From Stichopus chloronotus (taxonomy: Eukaryota; Echinodermata; Holothuroidea; Aspidochirotida; Stichopodidae): a stretch of DNA of 64,000 nucleotides. This document shows, one piece after another, positions 26,396 through 41,209 of this stretch. Position numbers and translations under genes: made by a program. Numbering within the stretch: the first letter of the stretch is position 1; each line of letters begins with the position of its first letter. Under the pieces are notes generated by a model. That model was not told where the DNA came from and made no database searches. It saw only the letters and a list, made by a program, of their open reading frames with translations. Location of the stretch: NCBI GenBank assembly GCA_021234535.1, contig CM037838.1, positions 28,621,969 to 28,685,968 on the forward strand, in the 5' to 3' direction.

Positions 26396-27107
26396 CTCAT
26401 GTTGGTGGCAGATTTAAGGCATTTCTGTAGTGATAACCAGTATGGAAACATTTTTTTTTTAAATTCGGAGAAACTTGCCGAAAGTTTTACCATACAGTGT
26501 AATCCCCATTTCCCAACTCTGCCGCCATCCAGTGACAGAAATTTTAAGAAGGAAAGATTAGTTCCGAGAAAGATTTACATGTATACATGTATTTCTCTCA
26601 CTTCTCAGTAAACACGCATTCTGTAAACCTGAATGAGGATATACACTGCCTTTAAAAACACCTGCAGCAGCCAAAATGTCCCATACTACAGTAGTAATGT
26701 AAATCAACAGAATCTATGTTAGACAATGCAAACTTGAAGTTTTCTTTTCAGCATGACTTTATTTGAAAGTTTGTTTACTGTTAACTGAGAGGATTTCCTG
26801 CCACAATTTTTGGACGTGTATTCTAAATTAATAGTTTCTACTCAAACAGAAAGCTATACAGAGTATATGTCCACGGTTCCTTTGAGGAATGCATATAGGA
26901 TAACAGTAACAATTAAACAGAAAAAAAAAAAAAACTAAAAGAGCAACCGCTAGATGATGTACAGTACTACAGTCTACAACTGAACAAAAATTCACTACAC
27001 GTAGTTCACATGGAATGTGTGAAGTACATCATGTACTGCAGTACTGCTAAGAAACTTACAATTTACCACAGGGCTTGCTCACCAAGTTTAAGCAGTACAT
27101 GTAATTG
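26396..27107 (-). other. Candidate further 5' exons of the unnamed gene
   Basis: Two mutually exclusive small candidates would feed the 25.6-kb exon in the needed phase 2: 26396-26424 (acceptor GGTTATCACTACAG, codes KCLKSATNM) and 27067-27107 (acceptor TATTTATGTAG, codes QLHVLLKLGEQAL, donor GTG|GTAAAT). Neither is strong enough alone. More 5' exons probably lie between 27.1 and 31.2 kb. Confidence 0.2.
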
Positions 27108-27199
27108 CTACATAAATATTACGTGGTTATAGTGTTAACTCCGGAAGGGGAAATTATGAATGAATGTTAATGCAACACAAATTGGCAGTAGCAAAGGTG

Positions 27200-30100
27200 A
27201 GAAAAGGGCCCCCTGAATCTTGAAAAGGGCACATGATGACATTATCCTAGTGTGGACACAGAAACAACTTGAGTAGAACTCTAGAATAATATTGACCTCT
27301 CAAAAATCACAACAAGGGTGTATTATTATACTGTTATCCCCCCCATATTACTGGAACTGAAGACACCTTTGTGTGAACTGCCTTCAATTGATCTAGTGCA
27401 AACAATGACCCTGCTTGTTAGACACACAACACACACTGACCACAAAAATTAAAAACATTGTTACTGACTATGGGGAAGAAAACAATTGTACCTTAGTGAC
27501 TGGGGTATAAAGTTATTTTGTGTGGAATAGCGAGATCGTGAATGTCATACAAGCAAACCCATAGTTCCTGGATTGCTCTTCAAAGGTACCATGGAGAAGG
27601 TACAGAAAGAGTATTATAATCATATTTTTTTGATATGGTTTTTTTTTGTGTGTGTTGTTTCTGGGAGGGGGTACTATGACTCCTTTTTTTTTTTTCTTTT
27701 GCCCAAGTCAGCCTATAGATTCTATTTGGTTCAAAAGTGGCATGAAGGAACACCCTCATCATAATTTTTAAAAATTTTGTAAGTGCCTGTGATATGGTGT
27801 TTTCTTGTTTTTATTTTGCTATTGTTCTGTTCACTGTCTCCCTCTTTTACTGTAAGTACATGGATTTACAAATTGTGATTGTTTTTCTTCCTTTTTTGTC
27901 TTCTTGATATCAAAAAGGGCAAGATAGGCAGAAAAAGTAATAACAAAAGACATTAAAGAGGTATCGACTCACTCAAATGAAGGCTGACCTAATCAGAAAT
28001 TGATCCGTTATGACCAATTGTGAGCAGCACACTTCTTAAATTCTTGCATGGTGTACAGTACAGGAGGAAGTTGTTGAATGTTCACGTCTAACGTGTCCAG
28101 TGTATGTATCGGTTTCCAACAAATTTACCATAAATTTCCTTCATCAAACTTTTTTCAACTTTGTTCACTCTTCCATGATGATCTATCCTGATATCACTTT
28201 AACAGTATAGGTTGGCGCATTGTTATAACTGTGAACCCAATTAAACCTTTGAGCTACTTCAAAATTACTTCAAAATGTTCACTGTTACAAGCTAAAAGAC
28301 CAATAGCTTTGGTAATAAAACAGCTGTAGTACAGCACCGTATGTCAGCAGAGATCTGTGCGAAGGTGGCAATGTTATATGTTGGCTGCTACAGGGCCACT
28401 GAGGAGGGTACATCACGGTTCAGTGACAGTGGTCACAGGGTTTTAATACTCCTGTACTTGTACTTGTGGTGCAATTCACCTGTTGTTAAAACTGCACACT
28501 GTATCAACAAACAAGAAGCATACAGTACTGTATGTAGGTCTACTACACAAGGAATACCGTCAGACTTTCAGTTTGGGTTTCTCAATATTCTTATGAGCAA
28601 AGCTTAAAACATTACATCCCTTTGAAGGAAATAAGGTGGTGGTTAATCCTACTTGACTGGTTCAATGATTATAAAAACATTGATACATCAGCTAAATTGT
28701 GCAATTCCTCAACTGGCAAGTCTTCAGGCTCTACAGAAATTCACATACATACAATAAATGAAAGGCAACTGGAAAGTGGATATTTCAACCAAACTTGTAC
28801 TGTACATTAAATCAAAATAAAATTACCAACTCCAAGCACAATGACTAATAACAGGTACCTTTTAATGATAGTACTGTACAAGAGTGGTTTTTCAGATTCT
28901 CAAATTTCTCAATTTCTAAGGTTGAAATATCGCATGGGTGGAGATCGAAAGGTGGCAAGCTGGGAAAGAACTCCTCCCTGGGATACTTGTGCATTCAGGT
29001 AGAAATTTGTGTACTTGGAAGAAAAGTTTGGCACTTGAGGGAAATTGACCTTTACATTGTTATACAAATATGGTAACAAATTGTGGAAAAAATTATGGAC
29101 TCCTTTCCCAGGAAATAAACATTTTTTCAAGCGCTGATTGTCTTTCTACTCGACCTGCATACCACATAGAAAATGAATTATGTTCCAACAGGTAATGGAC
29201 ACAGCTGTTGTTTTAATTGCCATGGATAGCTGTTGCATGTGCATATATATCAACCTCAGTGACAAACATGTGCAAACAAGATAACTGCAAGAAACTGAAA
29301 TACTGGGCCGTATCAAAATGGAATGAAAACACACTCTTCACTATTTTACAGCACGCTGAATAGAAAGTAATGATGCACTTGAGCTTTCAAAAGAGACAAT
29401 GTCGATGGAGTAATTTAGGTACTTATAAACTGTTCAAAGATATCAGCGGACCTGCCCTAAATATCCATTGTGGGCTTAGAAAATTTGTGACACTTATCTG
29501 TGAGCACTATGGTCAAAGAAATGGCCATATAATCTTAAGACTATATACTTCCTTATGATCAGTGGCACAGAAAAAGAATCAAGACTTTCAAAAGATTTAC
29601 ATATGAGGCAGAAATTAAAATTTTAAGATAAATGAACAAATGTGAATTTGGTTCATGATACGTGTACAAATATAGAAATTAAGATTTTTACATGGACTAA
29701 ATTAATGCCAACGACTACCCAAAATACACCAAACAAGTGCAAGTGTGGTATTCAAAAAATATGTATCTACAGCATACATACAGTGCATATCATCATAAAA
29801 CACATCATCATAGAACTTCAAATTTCTCTCATGACACACAGTGAGCAGAAAAGGCAAGATTAAATAAAGGTACGTAAATAAATAAAGGTATGAACATTAT
29901 ACGTCATTCAGTTTGTGGTCTACTGTTCAGTATGCATGAAAGCATAAGAAAAGTCATATAGCAAAGGGAAAAATGAGTTAACTATGTACAATGCATCAAT
30001 CACCCTAGAGCTGAGTGTAACAAAGGGCGCTGCTTAAATATCACCATCATCACCATTCCTCTTCTGCAAAAAGTGCCAGAAAGAAGGAAGAAGGAAATGT

Positions 30101-30980
30101 CACATGGGAGTTGAGATGGCACACAGTATTCACACTTAGTTGTGAACTGTACTACCTTCAGCATTGGATTTGGAATTTTGTAAAGCAAAGATAAAACATA
30201 AAAAGTAATTCTATCCAAAAATGTTACACTAGCCTAGCCCTCTCACTGAAATAACACAAGTGACAATGTAGGAGAGTTGTACAAAACTGAAATTGATGCA
30301 GAAAAGTTAAAGCAGTTCAAGATAATCCCTGAATCAGTCAACAAAATGGAATACCAACCCTTATGTTTATAAATTGTCTCAATTTCTAATGAGACCAGGA
30401 ATTATTCAGTGAGCCTTTGTCTGGGGATACCACATAGTCCTATATCAGGCTTTTTCATATCATCACCATTGTATACTACTGTTTTGATTTGTCTCCTGCA
30501 TCTTAGTCTTACACAGTCTTCTTCAGTTCTTGGTATTTATTGATTATTCCATGCACTTCGCTAGCTGACCTCAGCTTAGGTTGCACTTACATAAGTGTTA
30601 CTTGTTACTGTTAGGTTAAATGCACAGTCATTGGTTGGCCCACCTGACCAGGATCATTTAAATGAGTAAGTATTACCCTACCCTCAATGACACTGAGTGA
30701 GACTGTTATGTGTACTTAAAAGGTTTAACAAGTTGGTAAAGATCACTCTTCACAATTCAGCTAGCCTCAGTCGTTTCCTAAGTCATAGAAGGTGAAAACA
30801 TTTATGTTACAGTGAGGCACACAATTAGTACCATACATACCCATTGGTGTTGGTAACTATGGCCTCTACCGGTAACGGTAGGCCCTAATCATGTAACCTC
30901 AATCCGGTTGCGGAAGAAACAAAAGTGTTGTTTTACTCCCAATAAGGAATTGATATTTCCGTTTCAAGGTGGGTGAAGTT
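27200..30980. other. No confident coding sequence
   Basis: Scattered splice-like signals with short open frames occur on the minus strand (for example after the strong acceptor TTCTGGCACTTTTTGCAG near 30065), but no two could be chained. Poly-T runs at 27626-27700. Confidence 0.4.
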
Positions 30981-31650
30981 GAAAATCTTTACATCTTGTG
31001 GTAAATAAGGAAATTGTCACGTAATAATGAGACTACCGAAAAGCTGTAGTTGAAGAAATCCGTAATTTGGATAATGCCTTTTGGTTTACTCCGACACTGT
31101 GAGAGCTGAGAAAGCGGGGAGCACGGCTGCATGCTCTCGATCCAAGTATCATTGGTAACATCATGTTGAACCACACAACACAGTAGCACACAGATGCAAA
31201 ATTGGACTGCTGAACGATAAATAATAGAGGGCGGTATCCAAGAACATTTCAGTGTGTGAGCAGAGTGGTCACATTTGATAATGTCTCCACTTCTCTACAA
31301 GTGGGGGGAGGGGACATGTCCCTCTGTCCACCACCAATTGTAACCAATGTTCTCCCTTCATATCTATGGAAAGCTCCTCCATTTGTTAAGCAGTGGTGTA
31401 TCTACGGGGGAAGCTGGGGCGCAAGTCCTCTCCCCAAGCTATGCAACATCACGCTACGTATTGAGTTTGGTGCCAATCGTAAATTTAATCAGTGTCTTTT
31501 CCGAAGAAAGAATTATCCCCTCCCTATGCTAGACAATACAAAATTTACCATACCAAGATGGGAACAGGACCACAATGGATAGACCTACAACTAATATAAC
31601 CCGTCATGACAGTCTGAGCGGTCAGACATGACAGTCTGGCTCTGAGTAAA

Positions 31651-31706
31651 GTCTAGTCTAGTTTAGTTTAGTTTGGTTTGGTTTGGTTTGGTTTGGTTTA
31701 GTTTAG
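31651..31706 (+). repeat. Pentanucleotide array (GTTTG/GTTTA)
   Basis: Ten or more 5-bp units: GTCTA, then GTTTA, then about five GTTTG, then GTTTA. The base change moves stepwise along the array, as in a microsatellite with point mutations at its ends. Confidence 0.9.
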
Positions 31707-32827
31707 AATTTGAGGATCAGAAACGTATGAATACTTATTGAGGGATACTATTCCATGTTGATTGTGGATGAACACTGGCGATTTTCGCTCACTCTTTTCG
31801 ATAAGTGTTCAGAGAGTAACAAGGTAACCGACAATCATCCCAAACATACCCAAACCTGTTCCAGGGACCGCCATTCCGCCATTCAACGTCCTCATCCGAC
31901 GGACGAGAGTGCATTCCCCAGGCTTTAGCCACTTTCCTAAAGACTGGGAGGGGTGGAGGACCTGCCAAGCTCAGACGCTCCCAGACATTGGTCACATTGT
32001 CACTTGTCGCAAGTCAGGAATTTATTTCACTCAGCTTAAAAATTTAGAATCAAAAGCAAAAATAGCAAAAGTTATCGCATATAAAACTTTGAACGAAGAA
32101 TGCTACTAAACGAGTAAGGGAGGGGGGAATCCACTGCATCCATTAAATCATGGAACTATGCCGGTGATGCTGGCGATGCTCAGCTGGAGATATTGTTCTG
32201 AAGTAGCTCAAATATCCTTTACACTTTCCATTTTTTACATTATCAGGAACAATCTATGCAATCATGATAATTTGTTTGTATTTGTATACATGTGCATGTC
32301 ACACTCAACCTGTAAACACCTCAAGTCAAAATGCTTAGTCCTTTAAATCGAAAGTTTGTGAGGTGTTACTTTTTTAGACTCGCTAAGTTGTACTGAAAAA
32401 TTTAAGTGAGCAGTTCAAAAGGGCTTTTGTGGCTATATCTGTTAACGTCTAAATACAGTAATTTTCATATTTGTTTGATAATGGTTAATCAAAAGTTTCT
32501 GGTTGCAAGAACAAGGGCATTGTTTGTGTATTATAATGGGCTTAACCCCACGCCCGCCCAGCTGAACTAATTCGTCTTCACAGACCTGTGTTTGAGAATA
32601 AAGTAAAAATCAAATTTTAAATTTTTCACAAAACTGCACATCTTGTATGGCTTCTGATAAGCCTCCTAAGTGTCATTTTCTTCGATCTGGGCTGATTTAA
32701 AATCTCACATTTTCTTGGCACAATCAATCATTGCCTACTATAGTGGCACTCCGCCCAGAGAGTAACTAAGGGCCCTACCAAACCTCCAGCCCCCCTTCAG
32801 CGTACAAGAAAATTTTGGCTTTTTAAG

Positions 32828-32841
32828 CCCCCCCCCCCCCC
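32828..32841 (+). repeat. Poly-C tract (14 C)
   Basis: Fourteen uninterrupted C, between AAG and ACCCTTCC. Confidence 0.9.
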
Positions 32842-34880
32842 ACCCTTCCACATGGCCGGAAACGGCACTCTTCGAACGTTTTAGGGCTGCTTGTGACGCC
32901 TTGCAAAACATATGTCATGTCTGCAACTTTTCAATTAATGAAGAAAATCTGTGAAACATTGTAATACATATTAGATTGGTTTAGATGATATAAAAATCAT
33001 AAGAAATGATGCCTCCTCTTTAATTGTGCTTTAGCCCCCACTTTTCTTTTCCTTTTTTTTTCTTTTCTTTTATGGCGTTATCACCAACTCCAGCCGCAGA
33101 AATGGGTCATTCGTGGGAGCGAGGCTTAAAGTGGCGCCATCATTTACACTTTAGCTAGAATGTGGGAAGAGCGGAGCGCCACTATCAGTTCGGGCAGAAA
33201 ATGTTTGAACAGAATTCCCCCTTAGATCGCCGAAAGTCGTTTTCCGAGGTTCCACATTATTTCTATGTGCTACAGCCTAATAATCCAATATAATGTGCTT
33301 CGTAAGAGACCAAACAAAGGTTATGAAATTTCGAACATGTGAAATCAAGTTGTCATCAGTGCTTTTCAGAATTATGGGCGAGCGTGATTGTTATATATTA
33401 GATAAAGCTAGTGTGTAGTTTATCATATGTAGAAAAAAAAAAATCATCGACCTACATGAAAGGAGGACGGTAAGAAAATTTGTTTTTCACTTCTCAAAAT
33501 AGGCTACTCGTTTATTGCAGGTAATATCTGTAGCGAAGTGCTGATAGTTACTCCGTGAATACAAAGTGCGCCACCTGTTTGGAAGAACTAATTAGATATT
33601 GATGGATAAAAATTATGTTTATTATGTTTATTTCTTTTCTATTCTTTTATTTGAGTTTGAAACTTGTTATCAAACTCTCAAAAATGTGCCGATGTGTTGT
33701 TAGCCTTGCAAGAAACATTTCACTCGAATTGCAGAATTGTAATATGAAAGAGCGCCACAATTTACTCTGCGGCATATCCCTATTAATTTTCCCATTGCTT
33801 TACACCCTAAACTGCAAAAGCAATATTGTCACTGAAGCCTTGCAGAAGTTTTCAACAGATATAAGCTACCCCTCTATAGAAAGCTGACACATTGCACATT
33901 CATGGCTTTTTCAATTTTCGGTTCCTTAGGTGATTAGATTTTCTGCTAGTGGCTGTCGAAGTTAGCATACCTTGTCACTGGGGCAAATCACACATCTCCT
34001 CGAATGATACTGCTCCGCCAGCTATAAGTCCATAACTTTTCCATGATTGCTTCAATTGGCACCATTTTCCCACCTTGTATACCTCAATTCGCCTAAGTCA
34101 ATATTCAATCCACAAAAAGGCCCATCTCAAAGGATAAAATACCAAAACAGTTGTCCAAATGTCCCTGATAGGAACTTTCACCGACACAGGTGAACAAAAT
34201 GCCCAGGAATCTCCAACTTCTATATAGGGCATGGTATCTTAAAGAAGTTGAACATCTGCACTTACCATAGATGAAAGCATTGCGCTATTGGATATCCTAT
34301 GTGTAGGGTTCTTATGTGGAATGGATATTGAAGCAGGCGAGTTTTGGTATGCATGGTGTGGAAATTGCGCTAATTGAAGCAATTCTCGATACTTTAATCG
34401 AAACATTTTTTAAATATTGTTTGCCATTTAGGGACGTTAAGTCATTGGATCAATGCTCATGTTCCTCATGGTTTTACATACAACCGATGCCATGACAAAG
34501 GGGCCTCTATTCGTTGAGACCAACTGAACCACATTTACCATCACAAGCTGGAAGAAACTGTAACTTGGTATTTTGTTGTTAAATAGCAATCATCAATTAA
34601 TAGCAATCATCAATGAATTGACTGCATAATCAACGAATGGTACTAATTTAATTGATTAAGCCAGAATGAAAACATGAACATCCATGATGTGACGTAAAAA
34701 CACGGTATTAATTTAGCGGTTTCACTCACAGTTTTGTGGCCTTGAGTGCCTTATAACATTATTAATGACAATATTGAGGAATAGGTAAAATACGGTAGAC
34801 TTTCCATAAAAATCCTCAGCCCCCGCAGTGGTTATGTACACTGTTTCTCAGAACATGCACTTAACACATGGCAACAATTA

Positions 34881-34892
34881 CCCCCCCCCCCC
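34881..34892 (+). repeat. Poly-C tract (12 C)
   Basis: Twelve C followed by TTCCCTC. A similar tract (11 C) lies 98 bp away at 34991-35001. Confidence 0.9.
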
Positions 34893-37800
34893 TTCCCTCA
34901 TAGTATATTTCTTAATGTAAGTGACATTAGAGGCACCAAAGGGGCTTAGCTTGCATTTCCACCAGTCAGAACCTTTTCAACCAGTTTCCTCCCCCCCCCC
35001 CTCATCACCACCACTCAGGTGCATGAATTGACCTGACAAATACATACATGTATCTATCTATTCCCTTTTTACATCCATAGTTTTTCATTTCTGTTTTTGG
35101 AATTCCATCATTGTTCATAAGACTTTGAATTCTTCACTGACCTGCCCAGAATATGCTTAAAACCTTAGATCTTCGACGGCGTTGTCCCCACGACCCCCAC
35201 ACTGGCTTTGAGCCTGGGCCCCACGAGGGATAAGTTTTCCTGTTGTCAGTTTAGAGGAATGACCGAATTAATTAATATAGTGTGGAATCTTTGTGTTTAA
35301 TGATGCACTTTGAACAAAAAGGTACCTATCATGAAACTTATTTTTTTCGCCCAGAGCCTGATATGATTTGTGCTATATATTAACTTTGTGCTACATATAG
35401 TTGTACCAACATGTCAAAGGACTTTCCGGCAGAATTCGAAAATCACGCGGACGGAATGATATTTTGCACCCGAAAGTCACAATAGATAACACGCTTCATC
35501 TTATGACAAAATTCTGCTATGTCGGCGAGAAAGGACCTTCTTCTTTACTTTTAATGCTGATGAGATACTTTAAAGAGCCATTTCTTGAAGGCCAGGCTAC
35601 ACAGGTATTCACTACTGCGGTTTACAGATTTAGTAGAGCGAATCGGAATCCTTTTATATTTGTGGGTTTATTGTTGGAATCTACGAAACAAAAGCGCCGT
35701 ATAAATGAATAGGCTCAGAGTTGTAAGTCTTTTGATTACACCATCGTAATCGAATGGGTCAAATGACAGCATTAGAAATTAAGGATACGATAACCATACA
35801 TGTCATACGGAACAGACGAGCCACAGCTAATTGCAATAAAGGGAGTTCTCGACCGTACAGTGAAACTTACTACAGATAACCCAAACAGAAACTGTCGCCC
35901 GTGTCCCCTCACAAATAATCAATTTGTTGCGTGTGCATGATTGCCCGTACATACCTGTATATCTATTGTCACTACATGGCAGTATGAAGTTGAGTCAGTA
36001 GGCTCAATACACGATACAACGAAAAAGTTCTCTCATTTGAGAAAGGAAACTTTACAATTGTAAGCTTTATTTTTTTTTTTTGTTCCCTGTTTTTGAGCAG
36101 TTGCTACCTTAGCATTAGTATGGACACAGTGCTCATTGGCAGTTTTGGAAGTTGATGAACCAATCCGAAACTGTGAGGTATCCTTCAAGAACTATATTTT
36201 CCAAACTTCAGACTTTATCCCAGCCATACGGTGAGTTTATATAAATCATCAAAAAATTGTTTTATTGTTTGCTTATTATTTATTTTTTGATTGTATATGT
36301 AAACTAGAAATTGGTACTTGATTGTAAGCGTTCAATTTTCATGTAGTTATCAGGGTTGGTTATAACATGGAGATAAAAACATGAAACGGATAATGATGAC
36401 GTAACTGTCATATACGTGGTAGCAATGACACTAACCTTAATAGTCCGTATAAAGCGGGGAAGTATGGATTATAATTGGAACTTTATGTATATCTTGCCAT
36501 TCCACTGGCCAGTTTTGTAGATAGATTGAACTGCGTACTGTATGTCTAGTGTGATAGACCCTGTGTGCGTAATTGCGTCCTATCTTCTCACCATACGTAG
36601 CCTTTGCATTGTAGAACACTACCACACAACTACCGAGTGTGTATCATAATGTACCTACACCCAAAAAAGTCAAAGAAGTTAGTTGCAAGGTAACGCATAA
36701 ACCTTGTCTTTTTATATCGTTCTTGACATTTACCTATGGATTGCACGGGATTAGAAACAATTTGGTAAATGTCTTCTGCTACAGGTACTGCAGGACTGCT
36801 AGGATTCCTGCACTGCCACAGCATTGGCAGTTAAAAGAGAGAGAAATATTTATTTAGCCTTTCGAAGTTCGGTGACTTATGTGACGCTATTACATTGCGG
36901 TTGTACGTCAAGACACGAATCTGTATCTGACAATTTCGGAAAAGTTTACATCTACGGATGTAAAAAACCTAGCTTTCTGCCTGTTCAACCCATTTCCATG
37001 AGAGCCCTTTTAAGAAAGTTGCTAAATTTATTCATTTATTTCAGTTAAACGGACGTTTTGAGTTTTATGACTGCGAATGCTCTTAAAGTGATGGCAGCAT
37101 AAACCAACTTGTACGTTTCAAGGTATTGGTCTGAGCCAGCTTTAATTCAGCCTACGTAGCGCCTCTTAGGAGCCAGCCTCTAAAAACTTGTCCGCTACGC
37201 GGGGTAGCTGCGGTAATTCACAGGTTACTTCACTTACGTGATGCTGCTCCGCATGAAAACAATAAAAGTACAGTAGTTAAATAAGGATAGAAATGGTTAA
37301 ACTTGAAGAACATAAACAACTCTCAAGTGCAAAATGAAAGAAACAGATTAAACACAGTGAGACACAGTTAGACACAGTTAATTGGGTAAAACGTGTTTAG
37401 AGAGGATTGTTTTTTGTGTTAGTTGTCTTTTTAAAGCTTCAAAGCTTATTTCGTCATTAATACTATTCCATGATGTAGGATATAGGATCCGTTGTTATGA
37501 GTTTTTCACAAACGCCCCATATTCGGAGAAAGGTAATACGTACACACCTTGCATGAGACTAAATTGTGAGTCTGATCTTTCTTTTGTGGAAGTTCAAGGA
37601 GCCCATTGAGTTAGTTCACAAAGTTCATAATATTTTTCACACCTGTTGAGTATTACCCACATGTTGATGACAGATGGTGCAACTAAGAGAATCTGAACAT
37701 CTGATACACAACTGAAGCAACAATGATAGAGTAATTAATGATTAAAACCATTTATTCGAAGTCTATAACTAGACATTTTTTGCCATAACGTGCTAACTAT

Positions 37801-40800
37801 TGGCAACCTATGATAATGAAAACCTAAACTCTCTCACATTTCCAGAAACTGTAGGAATAAAATCATGGCCAGTGAGTTTAATTAGAAGAATTGGAATGTA
37901 ACCTAGCCTAACCTTCTATTACCCTCTTACTTTGTTCAAACTTGTTGTAAATTTACCTGTATGCTTTACTTTTATTTGCTTCAAATACATTTACTTTGAC
38001 TTTTAATGGGCCTCGTGTAAGATTAGCGTACACGCTAAATGAGTTTTTACCCTCGAATGTCGAAATAAATAAAATAAATGCATTTCTTAAAAACAAGTCA
38101 CAAAATGACAAAAAATGAAACAATATCAACTCAATGAGCCTCTTTCAGTGTCATAGAAACATGTGTATTGATTTAGTTTGATCAGGGAGTCTCTGGCAAC
38201 TCATTGGTTTGATAGAGACGTTCCAATCTAGCTGCACATAGTATCTCTGTTACAATTATATCCATCCTTCCCCCAGCAGGGGATTTTCGAGGAGGGTGCC
38301 TGTGAGCCTGGAAAGGCGATTTCAATTGAGTGATGATGGGTACAATGGTCTCCCCACAGACTGAGCTCGTCATCTGTCCACGATTATTTCAAATGCTTCG
38401 ACAGGCACATGTTCATGAATTTGTCTGAGACTTACACACACTTTTCCTCCCGTAGTAGGCCCCTTCAGGTATTCAGGAGTTACACCAGTTTAACCGTTTT
38501 CGAGGGCTGTGCATGCACACTAACATGTTATGCAATCATTACAGGTAGCAGTCGTCTATGATTATTAAACACGGAGTACTTTTCACCATCCGTATTCCGG
38601 AGATATTGTATGGATTATCACCCATATGTCCATCGTGCCGATTTTGCTGTTCTATTCAACTGCTATGAAAAAAAAAAAATGCTGGTATACGATTTTTGCA
38701 GTAATACTGTCAATTTTGTACACGATACGCATATCGCGGGCGTATATTACGGGCGTATGTATACAGTATCTATGTACGTACAGAGATATAGAACAGCTGA
38801 ATACACTGACACATATGTGCAGTTTTAGACAAGGTAGCATACCAGCAGGCTTTTCGTACATCCGATAACACACCAACATCTTGCCCAACAGCACGGTTCA
38901 AGTGTAGCTTGAATGCCTATCTTCACTGTCTCGATGTACAACGGTTCACTTGTGCGGACAGCAAATTCCTTTACATTGGAAGATACATTGAAGCAAAAGT
39001 TTGCTGACGAACGCATGTTAATCGTTCCAACATAGTTCGAGGGTGCCATCCTTACCTGGCAAAAGGTAGGAAAGCAAGATTTTTCGTCTGTTGCATGTAG
39101 GCTATTTTTTTTTCTTCTTTTTTTTTTTGCACATGTTACAAGTACCGGTGTCATCATATTTTGGGCAGCAATACCGAAATTCAACTATATTAAATGAAAT
39201 ATGGATACTCATGAAATTTGTTTCATTTTCATGACGTTTCTGAAAATGCTGCAAATAGGACAGTTAAGAGTGTCGGCCCCTTTCTCTTTTAAAGAGCACA
39301 ACAATATAAATTAAAAATGTACCATAGGCTATTACACGTCAACCAACGTATCAGACCCTTTTAAAAGTGTATAATTGTAGCAGGGCTCGCTTGGTAGGAA
39401 CTTATGTAATTACAAACTGGAGGAAAAGATTTTTTCTTTGTTAATTGTCGTCGTTTAACACGCCAACCATTCCAACAAGTTCAACTTTTTATTGTAAATT
39501 CAATTTCGTTAATCTTATTACTTTCTTTTTTGATTAGTTTCGATCACTAAATGACCCACAATGAGTAGAAAAATAACTTATTTCATAGACCATAGAATTT
39601 CTTTTTTATTTTGACCAAACAGATTATATCAAACACCTTTTTGTTGATATGCACCCAATCCATAGCATGATATCATGCACATTTACGTCAGTCCTCTCTT
39701 ACCTGTCTCCGCAAAACGAATGCACTATGCTTTTATTTGACAAGCCTTGAGATGTACTATCCCTAATGACCTTTCCTTATTCGTATCTAACCATAACCTA
39801 ACCTTGTCAGGTATATCAGGTATGATATACATGACTTGAGACACGAATGTGCGACTGTAAATACGTAACATCTAACCTCCACCACATGTAATAGACTTCT
39901 AAATATCATACTGCTTTCGTACTGTACATCTACAAATAAGTAATCATATTCAACAACTTTTGCAATTTTGTTTGTAATTGGACACATCTTTGATACCCCG
40001 TGACCTTTGACCGTCACCAAAACAGTATGTTATATGCAGTTTACATCTTCAAATGTAACTCCTGTAGGCATCGTTTCAGACATTATTCACACATGACATT
40101 AGAAATCCAGAATGCGCCTTTCTCAAAACTGCATCCGACATGGCTCCCTCTCTATAGGTCAGTATAGAGAAAAGACTTTCCTTCATCACTACGTTGACGT
40201 AAAATCATTCCAATTGGTCCGTGGAAAAATCAGCGTGTGCACATAAAAAATATAAACACCAAGGCACTCTTTTAAACTGAAGGCGTGCCTTGTGATAATC
40301 CGTGCCAAAATAAATCCTTCCTCTCACATTCCTCTTATCGTGGAGTAATTTTTGGCAGATACTTGTTTTTTGCCTGTTTCATGGGTTCTTGGGCAGTGGT
40401 CACTGAAGGTTTTGGACCATGGAAATATTAACTGTTAACTAACACTAACAGCAGCTTAATTTGTTTCCATTGAAATAAAGTTGGGCAGATGAAATCAAAT
40501 GCATGGATGAAACTAGCACTATAGCTGATATCAGTTTGTCTCCTATCATCCCATGTCAGTGTGTAATTTGTTTACCATGGCGACATTTTCAATACGTTTA
40601 TGATATATGCCACTTGTTTCTTATCTACAACAGAATGCAATGATATAAACTGGACTATATTCCGAGACCCCTGTCCAGCCATTCAACAAAAGATGATGTT
40701 TTTTTAATTCTGGTATTGATGATGAGTGTGATGGTGATTGATGTAGACCTACGAATTAAATCTTACATGAAGTTGTTCAACTCGAATGACCAATGTTTTG

Positions 40801-41209
40801 TCTATGGAATTACCCTTCATATAGTATAAATATCGAAAAACCCAGGAGTTTCCGGGGCTGCTTCTTTGCAATCTTTTTATTATGTGGATAGTGATGATTT
40901 GCAATGAATGTTACTTAACAAATTATCTTTTTTATGACCCCTTAGTTTTGTGATACATACATATGCCATCTAAACCCCCTTCATATATCTTTGCCTGAAA
41001 TATCTTTGAAATTTGCTTCCCTGCGAATTAATGTAATTAGGACACGGCAATATGTATGCTATGACCACCATAAATTGCTGGATCTGATAAAAAGAGATAA
41101 AAAGAGAGAGAGAAAATGAAAGACGGCAACTTACAAAATGAAAATGACAAAAAAAAAATTGACATTGTTATCAATGTTATCTATAACCTGGTTTCTGTCG
41201 CTTGTTAGC

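Larger units (their letters stand above)
31000..41200. other. Non-coding stretch, no supported gene
   Basis: No frame beyond chance length. It probably holds the upstream part of the MFSD6-like gene, including its 5' UTR exon and promoter, and possibly the 5' end of the minus-strand gene; I could not locate either. Several poly-C tracts and a pentanucleotide array are listed separately. Confidence 0.45.

Noticed and set aside
26273..26611. 112-codon plus-strand frame
   Set aside because: Chance length, and a minus-strand splice candidate overlaps it. No homology could be recognised.
31256..31582. 108-codon plus-strand frame with W-G-G-S-W-G-A region
   Set aside because: Composition resembles a repeat-derived stretch, there is no start context, and it is within chance length.
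35401..35712. 103-codon plus-strand frame ending near GCGCCGTATAAAT
   Set aside because: The end word recalls 3' tails of LINE-type elements, but the frame shows no reverse transcriptase motif and its length is within chance.
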